Shown here piece after piece: positions 12,199 through 23,562 of a stretch of 64,000 bases of DNA; positions within the stretch are counted from its first letter, which is position 1; each line of letters starts with the position of its first letter. The position numbers were made by a program, and so were the translations under genes. This DNA comes from Trebouxia sp. TZW2008 (Eukaryota > Chlorophyta > Trebouxiophyceae > Trebouxiales > Trebouxiaceae): the NCBI GenBank assembly GCA_002118135.1, contig BDIU01000063.1, positions 372,439 to 436,438 on the forward strand, read 5' to 3'. The notes beneath the pieces are model-generated. The model had not been told where the DNA came from. It saw nothing but the letters and a program-made list of their open reading frames with translations, and searched no databases.

Positions 12199-13833
12199 AA
12201 GGGCTTCAGCCAGTGAGTCTGGGCAGCTGGCCTAGCAGCAACTTGCACTCTTCAATTGTCGGCATGAGATAGTCAGCATGCAGGTAGTGAAGCAGCTGCG
12301 CATCATCAGGTTCAGCTGGCACACTGGCCGCCTGCAAGAATGCAACTGGACACACAACTGTGTCGATGTGAACAGTAGCTGAGCTCCAGTACAAGACTGT
12401 TGGCTAATTGACAGTACAGCATGAGAGGCTTGTGCTGAGAAGGCTGAAGCATCAGTCATGATAGTCTGCCCTTGTCTTAGAAGCTGTCGCGTCTGGTCAT
12501 GCGTGCCTGTACACATTCACAAGATCACCTGAGAATTACTGCCTGTGCAATATCGCCTGTGACCGACAGCGGCAGCACAGCAGACAGCTCAGAAAGCCTC
12601 AGCACGATCTCAGCTGCAGACACCCTTAGATCCACTGACTCACTAGCCGAGGCGCACATTTGCTTGCGATTCACATTACAGGACACCCACAAGCTGTCAC
12701 GGCCTTGGTCCTGACATGGCAGACAGACAACAAAAAGATGTTGCTTTGGACACTATGTGTTGTCCAACTCATCTTGGGGCTGCAAGAGGCGCCAGACAAA
12801 GCCTGAGATCAGGCCAGCTTAGAGTCTCAGCCACAATGAGGCACTCAGACAGATTCAAACAGACTGGAGCTTACAGTCTGTGGGATGTCCTTCGATGCCA
12901 GCTCTGCTCAAAACTCCCAAAGTTCAGCAATCAATATTGGCAGCAACTCAAATGCTGCTGTTGCTAATTGCATTAAATACTGTATTTCCTGTAGTTTGTA
13001 TAATTCGTTATTGAGACTCAGTCATGATACAAGTTTGAAGTTGTTGCTATACATATGACTGGGGCTGTGATAAGCTCTTGCTGGGCATGCCATGTCCACA
13101 GCCTAGCATTGAATTTCACATTGATTTCGGGCTTCTCTCCCTTCTGCCCTCTGTCAGTATCCCTGTCAAGCTCAATGACACATGTTCGTGATTGAACGCC
13201 CCAGCACCCGTACTATGATACACATCACGCCAGTGCTCTGACTTTTGTTTACTGAATCTGATACGGTTGTGACTCAGTAGCATGCACAATCATGTCAGGA
13301 ATAGTGTGAGAAACCTTGGCTTTAGGACTGGTCAGTTTTGAGGAACATCGTTTGTCACTCAAGCAATATTATTGTTATTACTGTCATGACCCCAATGACC
13401 TGCTCCCATCTGAAGCTCTATATCTCTAAGATTGCAATACATCGATACATGATGTGTGTGCGATGTTTGAGCAATCAAGCACTGATGCTACAGCAGCAAC
13501 AGGGTGCAAGACTGGCAGCTAGCCGCAAGTTGCAAGCCTACTCGAATTTGAAGCCTGACTAACCCTCATAGTGTGTGTGAGGCCTGACTAATGCTGCTGC
13601 TCTAGGTGCTGTTCCCGACTTTCTTTCTGACGGAAGGTGACCGCAAATGGTATGGTTTAGGCACTGGCATTCTCGATGAGTCGCAGTGCGTGACGCCGCT
13701 TTATGTACACTCGAAACGTAGACAGTCTGGTATGTGCACTTTGGGGGCAAAAACTGTTCTCGCTTCTGCGAGCAGTCAGTCGCGAGCACAACTGAGGAGT
13801 TTGAAGAATTCCAGCGAAAAGTTGACTAGAAAC
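12199..13833. other. Region without a recognisable gene (TFIIIC 3' side to DBR1 5' side)
   Basis: The first few hundred bases are presumably the TFIIIC 3' UTR. Open frames occur on both strands (for example plus 12499-12714) but have no recognisable family and no consistent splice structure. An open frame from 13606 runs in phase into the DBR1 start at 13834. It lacks conserved residues, so I treat it as 5' UTR rather than an N-terminal extension. Confidence 0.4.
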
Positions 13834-16800
13834 ATGGCCGGCAAGAAGCCCCTGAGGGTGAGTGCAGTACACGCTGACCTCGCAGGTATGAGCGTGATCA
13901 GGATCGGCTTGAGCGCTTTCTGTTCCACAGGTTGCCGTGGAGGGCTGCTGTCATGGTGAACTCGACAAAATATACGACACCATGAAGCATCTAGAAAAGC
14001 AGAGCGGCAAAAGCATAGACCTCCTCATATGCTGTGGAGATTTTCAGGTTTGCTCTCAGAACTGCGAATGTTGTGCCAAATTGGACATGATTGATGCTGT
14101 TTGTGTAACGCAGGCTGTCAGGAACTTCAATGATCTGGAGTGCCTTGCATGCCCTCCTAAGTACAGAGCGCTCAACACATTCTGGAAGTATTACACTGGT
14201 GTTGCAAAGGCTCCATACCCAACCTTATTTAGTAAGTGAGTAGCTTGCGAGACATATAAGTATGTCAAGGACAGCATGCTGACCAAAGCAAGCTTTTCTG
14301 CTCACCCCTGATGAACATGCTCGACGAAATATGTTGTGCTCTCTTGCAGTTGGAGGCAATCATGAAGCTATGAACTATCTGTGGGAGTTGTACTATGGTG
14401 GCTGGGTCGCGCCCAATATCTACTACCTTGGTCATGCTGGTGTTGTGAAGTTTGGTGGCATACGAATTGCAGGCCTGTCTGGGATCTTCAATGGAAGGCA
14501 TTACAAGCAGGTATGACATCCAACCAAATGAAGCTTGCCTGAAGGCTCAGTCCAACCCATGCTGTCACGCCATGGCAGGCCTACTAGTCCTCTCGACCCT
14601 TGCTGTACCTGCAGCAGAGCCAGCATGCCCTGTTGCTGTCTTTGCAGCCTCAGTGCTTGACTGGTGCATGTTGATGAGTATCTAGATGCTACAGAATGTC
14701 AATCTGATGTCGTGCAAGCATGCAATGTAGAAAAAATCGAAAACAGTACAAGCAAAGCAACAAAGACAATGCCAATGAACAGCAATGCTTCTGGGTGCTT
14801 CAGGGGCATTGGGAGAAGCCTCCATATGACAGCAGCAGCATGAAGAGCGCTTATCACATCAGGCAGTTAGACGTGTACAGATTGCTTCAGATACATAGAC
14901 CACTGGATGTTTTCCTGTCACATGACTGGCCACGTGGCATTGCGCATTATGGCAACAAGGCTCAGCTTTTCAGAGCTAAGCCGTTCTTACAGAACGAGGT
15001 CAGGATCTACTCATTTTCTATATCATCAGCCCGCTCAGACGTAGTTTACTTCTCGTGTGTGACGTCGCTGCAGCTGCTGCATGCTTCCTAAATACAGCTG
15101 TTCTTGTTGTTGATTGAACACTGAAAGGTAAATCAAGTCATTGTGTAAAGCTGTGCAACAGAGTAACGCAGCAGCGTGTGTGCATCATACAAGGTCCATT
15201 CTGCTTCAGTCAAGCTGCCAGGAGTTGAATGGTCTCAAAGTCTCCCTCAGTCAAGTACAAGCTGATGCCCATGCAACAAGAAAGTTTCAGCGCACAATGT
15301 ATGGCTCTTGTTGGAAGCACCTGTGGGCATCCACTCCTTCTGCATATGTCGTTTCTGAGTCTGCACAGGCACTTGGCCTTCACTGCACTCCTGCCGACGA
15401 AGTCTTCAGATCAGGACAGGCAATCTTCAGCTGTTGCTGTGATGCAGATTGAGGATGGTAGTCTAGGAAGCCCTCCAGCAGAGCAAATTCTGCGTACACT
15501 ACAGCCAAGCCACTGGTTCAGCGCTCATCTGCATGTCAAGTATGCAGCCGTGGTGCCACATGTAAGTCAGCAACAGCCTGGGCAAGGCAGGGGCCAGAAG
15601 CGAAAGAGTCCAAGCAGAAGTGCATCACCGACTGCAGACAAGGGTCAGGCAGCAAATGGCAGCCAGAAATTCACAAAGTTTCTGGCTCTGGACAAGTGCT
15701 TGCCGAGGAGAGGGTTTATACAGGTTTGCAGCTCTGATCACTGCAGCTGACCTGCATTGCGCAACTGCAAGGGCGCTGCCAGGACCAAGACATCTTTGGG
15801 CTTGCTTTACAGCCCATTATTGCATGTGTGTCTTGACAACGCAGCTGCTGGCCGTGCTTCAGCGGATGGGGCAGCTGCCAGTGCTTCCTCTTTGTACAGA
15901 CACAGCTGGCACTGAGCATAATCTGTTTGTGCCACCACACACTGAACAACACCTCATGTGTATCTCCAGTCACAAGAGCAAATTCATTGACCTGGATAGA
16001 TTGTCATTGGCATGTCTGTTTCAAAGCAGACATGCTGTTGCATTAGCTTCAACATAGAATGTGCTACCTCATCAGCTTCAATGCAATGAAGCCTTCTTGT
16101 GTCCCTGTCAACCGATGGCAAGTCAGGGAAATTGAATGGTTGACTGGGCTGTGCAGGTGGTGGAGTTTCCAGATGTTGAAGGACCCCTTGAGCTCAGCTA
16201 TGATGAGGAGTGGCTCAGCATCTTGCAAGCAACTCACAACTTGATGAGTCTGCGGAGACAACAATCACCTCTACCAGGCAAGCATGAGACTGTTGTGCAG
16301 TCGATGTCAAAGGCATATCTCCTTTTGTATGTCAGGTTGCAACACTGTGACTCAAAAACTTGCGAAATTTGTTAAAACTAGTTACATGTTCTGACCGTTG
16401 GCTGACAAACCAGTAGACAGCGCTGCCATCCTGGATCAAACGCTAAGCGGGCCTTGTGCCTGATGAGTGCTGCTTGTATTCAGCTGGCCAGATTCAAAGC
16501 ATGCTGCACTGCCTAACGAAAGCAGAAGATTGCCTGATCCAGAGCTGGACATGGCTTTGCAGGGATGGGCGGGAACCGCTCTGCAATTTCAGATGCCCAG
16601 CTCAAGAATTTACACCAGCAATTGCAGCAGCAAAACAATGGTGTCATTCCACAGAACTTTGTTTCAACTGCCCAAGGACATGACCCTACAGCCCCCAAGA
16701 TCAGGGCGTACATGCCACAGAAAAGCATCAGAAACCCTCAGACAGAGCAGTTCCTGGACATGCTAGGGCTGCCCTACAACTTGGATCACCAGGCACCAGT

Positions 16801-17355
16801 ACCACCTTCTGCAATGCCATCAAGTAAGTCTTCTGTGCTGCAAGCACAATCTGGCTTCTGAAGGTGTCTGACCTTGCATGCTGGTGGCAAATGCTGACCA
16901 AACAGGCTTTGCTGTTGTCTTGCCTGTTTGTGATGCCTGCCTTCAGGAAACACAAGCAGCGTCCCCTGGTGCATGTGTCACATCGCCACATCAGGCATCT
17001 GGACATGCCATTAACGATTTTTGGTGTTGCTCGGCTAGACCAACCCCTAAATTTGGACGCAGGGGCAGCTGCACAGCAGCCTTTTGATGAGACTGCGGCA
17101 GCAAACCCTGAGGAGATAGAGCTAGATGACCTTGACGAGGACAGCAATGAAGAAGCTGTACAGGATGCTGAGGCAGCCAAGCAGGAACTAGGGCAGGACA
17201 ACGGCATGTTTCATGCAGAGGAACTTCATAACTTTGACCCTGCATCAGCTAGCTTGGCAACAGATGCCACCACAGCAGGCACCACAACGCATGACAGTGA
17301 AATGTCTGCAGCCTTGGCACAGGTGATGCCAAAGTCTGCACCAAAGAAAACGTGA
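13834..17355 (+). CDS. DBR1: Lariat debranching enzyme
   Basis: Metallophosphoesterase that hydrolyses the 2'-5' bond of excised intron lariats; nuclear. Exon 1 is only eight codons (MAGKKPLR, 13834-13857), then GT; exon 2 resumes after CAG with [18 protein letters not shown]. Metal-ligand motifs are all visible: GCCHGE (the family's Cys/His in place of the usual DxH), LLICCGDFQ (about 14022), [10 protein letters not shown] (14351), LSHDWPRG (14918) and [12 protein letters not shown] (15510). The C-terminal domain continues with [16 protein letters not shown], then [17 protein letters not shown] (16160), [14 protein letters not shown] (16646), [16 protein letters not shown] (16729) and an acidic [15 protein letters not shown] tail ending in TGA at 17355. 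A Q/K/S-rich insertion (about 15565-15660) is encoded before KFLAL. The gene has at least nine exons. An intron-rich genome with a complete DBR1 is expected. Confidence 0.93.
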
Positions 17356-19172
17356 GCAGCAATCAGCAACATTGCCGCATGCATCTTGGACTGAAAGGTT
17401 GAATTGCTCAGCAGGCTAAGCAATTCTGCGAACTGACTTTGAGGGCTCTGAGTTGAGTCAAGGGATTCAGACAAAGCGCTCACCAATGCTGCGCTGAAAG
17501 CTGAATCATCTCGTTAATAGGCATATGGACTAGGTGATTCAAATGCCCCATACAGCTCGTGACCTGCTGCACATGTGCAACCTTTGGCGGCCTGAAGGCA
17601 ACATCACCCAAGTTCAAGCACTTTTCCTGTGCTTACAAGTATGGTGGTCATGCTTTCTGTGAAGGATAGCAGTGCATCTGATGTGGCGACCACTTTCGTT
17701 TGACAGTCATTGGTCATGTGAGCCTTCAGGCTTGCCACCGACCACATGCGGTGCTGTAGACACATTCTTGATGTGCCTTGATGGACAAAGTGCAAATCAA
17801 TCTGCTTTACTTTTTCCTGGCCAACGTTTCAAGACAGGGCCGCCAGGTCTCAGAAACGGTGCAATTGACCTGCGTTCGAATTCAAAACTTCGCGGGGCAC
17901 TGCAAAAATTAAAGGTGCAAATCTTGACTCATTGCCCTCACAACTCGTGGTCAGCAGATTTTGGGCGCTTCGACTTCCGTATCCCGACCGACACAAAGGT
18001 TTCTTCGCGGCACACAGCCTGGCTCAGCGGCTCATCCAGCAAATCAGACCGCATTTTAGGACATGTGATGATCTTGGCGGTTGCTTGACGAGCTGCTCAC
18101 TTGTACGACAGCTTTTCGAGCTTTGCAACCTCATCCAGGGCAGTACAGTAGGCACTGATTAGGAGGCTGCCTTTGGAGTTATGCAATTTTGTTAGCTTTC
18201 TGTGGTGTCGCACCGTTATGTAACGGGCTCCTACGCAATCTGTTTGACTTAAAGACGCGTTTCTATATCGCGCATGCGTTGAGTTGGCGTCCTGAGCACA
18301 ATGCGCACGCTTCCCAGCGTCATCATGATCAGCCAAACACAGTATTAAACATGAGACAGCGTTAGCAGATTATTGGAGCGTTCCTCAGGCATCGTCATGC
18401 ACGGTTGAGAGACAGAGCATCTGAAACAGTGTGCTGTCACCATGCTTCCAAACACCACGGCAATTTCTCATGAGATTGTTCATGATTTATCGTTCGAAAA
18501 GGAAAGAAAGCGCATGAGCAAATTGCACACAAAAGCGGCAAATTGTGAGGTGAGTACCTTGGCGACTGTGGCGAAGTGGATGTAAATGTGCAGCCTGTGC
18601 CTATGCCGCAGACGTTGCCACATCATGATCTGATCAGGAACTTTTTAGTGGAAGCTTGTGCCACCTGCTGCAGCAGCATGCATTCTGCAGCCAGGCTGAG
18701 TCAGCTCGATTGACCCTCGTAGTCACCCGGGCTTTTGAGTGTCAAGTAGCCTCGCTAGCCTGTTGCGAGGCTCAACGAACGCATCGTCAGCAGATACGAA
18801 GACGTAGCTTGATTGCCAGCATGTAGATGCGTTTGCCTGATCGACGTTGCATGATCTTCTGCGTGCCTAGCCCTTGTACTGCAGTTAACGGGAAGCTTGG
18901 GTCACGCTAAGTTATGCGGGCTGTTGTGCGCTTTCATGCCTAACAGAGGCTTGCCGCGTTTCTTCGATGCGCCTGGTTGATCGGGATCAGCACGATTCCC
19001 GTCTGTGAAGCGCAGGTACGGCCATCAACTTTTTGTTGCATCTTTTAAGCACCTTGAAAGCAATCAGCGAGCTTACGCGCATACGCGAGTTGGCTCATGA
19101 TCGTCAACCTCAGTTTGAATGCTGAACTGTTGTGTGCGGGTGCCGTTCAGAGCTCCCTGCTGAATCAAGCAA
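17356..19172. other. Unassigned region between DBR1 and the SAND gene
   Basis: Open frames are present on both strands but none is recognisable. The most gene-like piece is a minus-strand segment at about 18097-18180 that would read SLLISAYCTALDEVAKLEKL followed by a possible GTGAGC donor. I found no second exon that fits, so I do not call a gene. The 18400-19100 part is poor in long frames and may hold the SAND gene's promoter and 5' UTR. Confidence 0.35.
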
Positions 19173-21940
19173 ATGGACCGTCAGTCGGGTGGCTCCTCAT
19201 CAGGAACAGCAGAGGCTGGCGAGCTTACGCAAGCGTCCGGCATGCAGCTCGTATTGCAGTTCAAGCAGCTGCTGGCAGCAGCAGAAGCCAAAGTGTCCGG
19301 CTACGATGAGCTGAAAGCCTTGCTCGAGAACGAGCAGCGGTCAGTCAGACAACTTGAAAGGGCCCTCCAGCTGCAGCAAAGGCACATAGACAAGTTTTCG
19401 GCCCAGGACCTGCTGCTTGCTCAATTGACGCAACAAATAGCTTTGCAAGCTCACTCCTATGAACAGCTTCAGAGCAGATACCTTCAGCATTCTCAGACTC
19501 TTTCATCAGCCAAGTCTGATGCAGAGCGTTTTGAGGGTGAGGTTGGCCAGAAGCGCAAGCGCATAGAGTCCCTTGAATGGCACAGAGCACACCAGGAGCA
19601 ATGTATCAAAAGGCTGGAGCATCAGCTCAAGCAATACAAGCGGATCTGCTCGTACGTAGCTGATGAGAGCCAGGTATGCACAAAATCATCTCAGGCACGT
19701 CTCACTGTTTGTGTTGCGCCAGCGAGCTTCGTGTTTGAATGATAGCGACGTGCTTGAGCACAGGCAAGGCGTCCTGCTTCCACCACTCCAAATGCTCTGA
19801 TCAGTGAGTGATGTGTAAGTCTTGAAAACATCCACGTTAGGAGACCCCAGCAGCATAAGCCAGCCTGACTCATCCTACCCATCTTCCTAGTTCCAGCTCC
19901 AGATATGCGCAGCCTAGAACATTGCATGATTACCCAAGCTGTTGGACGCAGCTCAATGTAGCACTGTCAGAGCGTGGCAAGCACTGAACACGCTCACTGC
20001 TCCTTGCTTCTCATGTAGAGCGTGGGCCAAATTGTGGAGCGAAGCCAGGTCAGAACACCCTCAGAACTAGAGGAAGCAGCACTGGGCGCAGCAGGCACGA
20101 GGGAGCTTCAGGACACCTCTCTGGCTGAAGGCGCGGCAGGCCTGCTAGCCATGACATCTACAGCTGACAGAACGCTCGCTGCAGAGGTACCTGTCTACCG
20201 TGTCAAGAGAGTGTCATGTCTCTGCTACTGTCACATTGTGGGTCATGCAGTGGGTTCCAGCATTCCACAAGTGTGTTGCAGACTCATGCAGTATCTGCAA
20301 GCTGCATTGCGCACAGCACATATCCGCAATCTGCTGCAGCACCTGACAAATACGAACCTGTGTGGACACAATAGAGTCATTCCAGCCGCATCATATGCAC
20401 TATATTGACCTGATGCTGTGTCAGTGCAGTTAGTATGATACAGCCACTGCAACTCAGCTTTTCATGTGCTGTCAAGCAAACTGCGTGTGCACACAGCGCA
20501 TGAGCTGCGGGGCACTCAAGAATACAATACAGTAGTTGAGCTTTTCCGCTGTCAGGATGATAATTTTGCAGCTGATGGCTGCATGACAATGCTGCAGACA
20601 TCTGAGGCAATACCAAATGTCAATTCCCTCCGATGTGCTGTGCAGCCAAATGCAGCTGCACACCAGACCTCAGACAGACTTGTTCCATCTGGCCCTTCTG
20701 GCGCTGCGCCCCTTATGAATACAGAGTCAAGCGATGTGGCTGATCACAGCCCTACTTTGGTGAGTGCTCTTCTTGCATAGCCAGAGCAGCGATCAAAGCA
20801 GCTGAGCATCAAACAGCATCACATGTTTTGCACATCAGCATGCATCACAGCATTGCTGCCTCTTCTTGCAATTGTCTGCATGCTCACAGCATACGCCACT
20901 GAGCAAGCAACCAATACAACAAAGCTGCTTTAGAGGCTTGATTAGTAAACATGCTTTAGTCATGTGTCAGGCTGGCCCCTTCATGCAGTTGCATGATACA
21001 GACTGCTCGCCCTGCAGCACTGCCATGTCATGCACAAGTCAGGCCAGATGTTCCACCGCGCGCTCAACTTTGCCCTGACTTTGTACCGCATCATGCTGTT
21101 TTGCTTTTGTGTCATGTGATTATTGCCTTGGTATGCACCTGCCTAGCATACCCAAAGCTAGATGTACAAATGAAATGCATTTTGTGTTGTGTGCAGGAGC
21201 TTGAGGGCATGACAATGCCCAAGAGGGCATCCTGTCTGATCATAGGGCGCCACCCAGAGGCACCCAAGGAGGTGAGGGTCATCTGCAAGCAGCTGACAGG
21301 CCTGCTGCAGCTGGGCAACTGCGGGGCGCGCCTCTGCATCAAGGTGCCAGGCAGCAAAGTCATGACACCACCTGAGTTTGAGGCCACTGCTGGCTGCAGC
21401 AAAGGAAAGAACTGGAAGGTGCGCTAGTGAGAGCCCTGCATATCAGCCCTGCTGCACACAGCTCTCTGTAGATGGCGCTGTTGCAATTGATGATGTGACA
21501 GGCGCTGACGGCTCTGGCAGTGCCTGTCTCACGTGTCCATCAGCCATGCTTCACTTGTCTTGGACTCATTGTGTAGCAGCTGGTTTGCCCATTCCTGTTT
21601 TTGCTCTTGCTGTTTGTACATAACACCGATACTGTGACAAAGCAAACATGCGGCGTGGCGTGTGCAGCATACAGCTAAGAGGCGGAGTGGATTGCTTGCA
21701 ACACTGAAGGAGCCACAGTCAATGTACATGCAGGCTTGTGACCATTTTTGGCTTCTGCAGGCCAACATCAAAGTGCAGGGCAGAAATCACAGACCACAGA
21801 TGCTCAAGTTGTGGCTGCCAGGTTTAGTGCAGCTTGTGGCAGACCATGCCAAGGCAGCAGTTGCAAAGGATGCTCATATTGACACCCTGCTTGACCGCCA
21901 GACTGGGTTGCGCATTTTGCCAACTGAGAGAACCGAGTGA
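19173..21940 (+). CDS. Coiled-coil protein with C-terminal SAND domain
   Basis: Probable nuclear DNA-binding protein. Five exons join in phase 0: 19173-19673, 20019-20186, 20556-20759, 21197-21418, 21761-21940, giving 424 aa and TGA. Residues about 40-165 are a long Q/E/L-rich coiled coil (LEHQLKQYKRICSYVADESQ). The middle is low complexity. Residues about 300-395 form the SAND-like domain: VRVICKQLTGLLQLGN, RLCIKVPGSKVMTPPEFEA, then GCSKGKNWKANIKVQG and LKLWLPGL. The TPxEFE and KNWK elements are the hallmark of SAND domains, and KNWK sits on the DNA-contacting face in known structures. In volvocine algae the related VARL/RegA proteins carry a similar domain; kinship to that group is inference. 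An additional exon between 20760 and 21196 is possible but not needed for phase. It lies tail-to-tail with TAB2. Confidence 0.8.
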
Positions 21941-23562
21941 TCAGTGTGACTAGACAGTCCAGATTGAACAGCCCTCCTCAACTTTCCCAAGACCTGAGGC
22001 TTTTCTGCAACAGCTTGTATTGTTGGAGACATACTGTTCCTCAGCCTTTGCGCAACACAGATGACTTAGCCAATTCCTCAGGGCTCGCACAAATCTTGCT
22101 TCATTGAGTATTGTGCTTCACCTTCTTTTGTGTACAGAACAGGATAGGACCTTGTAGCTTGCTCACAGATTTTGCTTCCTGATTGCTCTGTATCTGGCTG
22201 CCCAAACGGTGGTCGCATTTGCCATTTGCCAGGCAAGGTGCTGAAAACTTATGTGCAGCATCTGTTCTGGGCAAATGGCAATTGATTTGTCTCTCCACCA
22301 GCATGTTGCTCATCTTTGGAGCTCTGCTTTTATTTAATTCACTTGCAGCCAATTCTGACCTGCTTGCATTGGTACTGCTTATCTCATTGCCTGAGCTTCA
22401 ACTCAGCTGCACCTTGTGGTGCTGTTGACAGATCGTTTTGCCTGTTGAGGCATGTAGGATATAAGATGCGCTCCATTGTCGTATGGGAGCAGTAAGAAGC
22501 TGAAATGCTGCCTCATGCTTGGTGAAGGACAGATAATATTGGGTGCGTGACATCATTTGTGTCAATAAGGGATTGAAAATAATATTGGATGTACTGCTCA
22601 GGTTTTCTGCAGTGCTTGTGACATGCTGTGCCAGTAGGTAGGACAACCAGGGGGGACAACACTAGGCCTTATTGGTGTAGGGTGAGGCAACTAGGGACAG
22701 GCAATGAGACAGTGTCAATTTGTCCTAGTCAAAACACTTGATGTTGCACTGGTGAAAGACAACGCTCCAGGCAGAATTTGACCACGCTGGCTGTGAAGCT
22801 GAGAACGGTCATCATGATCGATACGAGATCATGATTCTCTTTTGTCAAAGCCGTCTGAATCTGAAGCGATGCAGCATATGCAATATGTTTTGTCCGCTTA
22901 TTCGTGCCATCAAATCTTGCCTGAGGCAGTTCTTTACGGACAGAGCAATTTCAGTGCGACTCAAAAGCTGGGCGTTGCATGTCAGAATCAGCTTGCTGAC
23001 GACCAACTTGTTTAGGTCTCAGCCATGACAGATGCTGGATGCTCATATGAGAGGACAAGCTGTTGCCTGAGGGATCAAAACAACAGACAACATTAGTTAC
23101 AACAGTATCAGATGCTGGGTGGCTCCCGATCCTGTAAGAGCCACACTCCATCACATTGCTCAGCCTCTTCATCCCCTTGAATTGCCAGAAAATGCAGGCC
23201 CCTGCAGCAGTCAGCAGAGAGTTCATTGCAATGATGTACAAACCTGTATGGTGCACGCAAGCTGGACTTGTAAAAAGAATCCATCAATGGTTCTACTCAT
23301 GAGCAGCATCACAGAGTGCGCAATCTGAGCAGGATAGCAGGTTGTGCATCAAAGCAGCATCATAGATTGCGCATTCTGAGCAGCATGACAAAGTGTGCAT
23401 TCAAAGCAGTATCAAAGACCATGCAACCTTGCCGATGATCACGACAACACATGACCTTCATGGCTACACTGCGAGATCTGCATGAAGGACAGGCCAGTGT
23501 TGAAGTGCCTGCATTGTTGTTGCAAGCATGAACAGCCTCCTCTGTATGTGTCGATTGCAAGC
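21941..23562. other. Convergent intergenic region between the SAND gene and TAB2
   Basis: Contains the two 3' UTRs. No recognisable gene was found in any frame. An imperfect short tandem repeat lies at about 23285-23420. The 22450-22800 part has no notable frames. Confidence 0.4.
23285..23420. repeat. Imperfect tandem repeat with a roughly 25/50-bp period
   Basis: Variants of agcagcatcacagagtgcgc and attctgagcagcatgacaaa recur three to four times (near 23305, 23353, 23379, 23404). It lies outside any recognised coding region. Confidence 0.6.

Noticed and set aside
13606..13833. N-terminal extension of DBR1
   Set aside because: The frame is open into MAGKKPLR, but the family starts near this point and the upstream 76 residues show no conservation or targeting pattern. 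A 5' UTR is simpler.
17868..17900. A GTTCGAATTC motif resembling a tRNA T-loop
   Set aside because: No cloverleaf could be drawn around it (no acceptor or D-arm pairing).
17672..18088. A 138-codon plus-strand frame
   Set aside because: No domain, no consistent neighbours, and a competing overlapping frame of similar length. Chance is likely.
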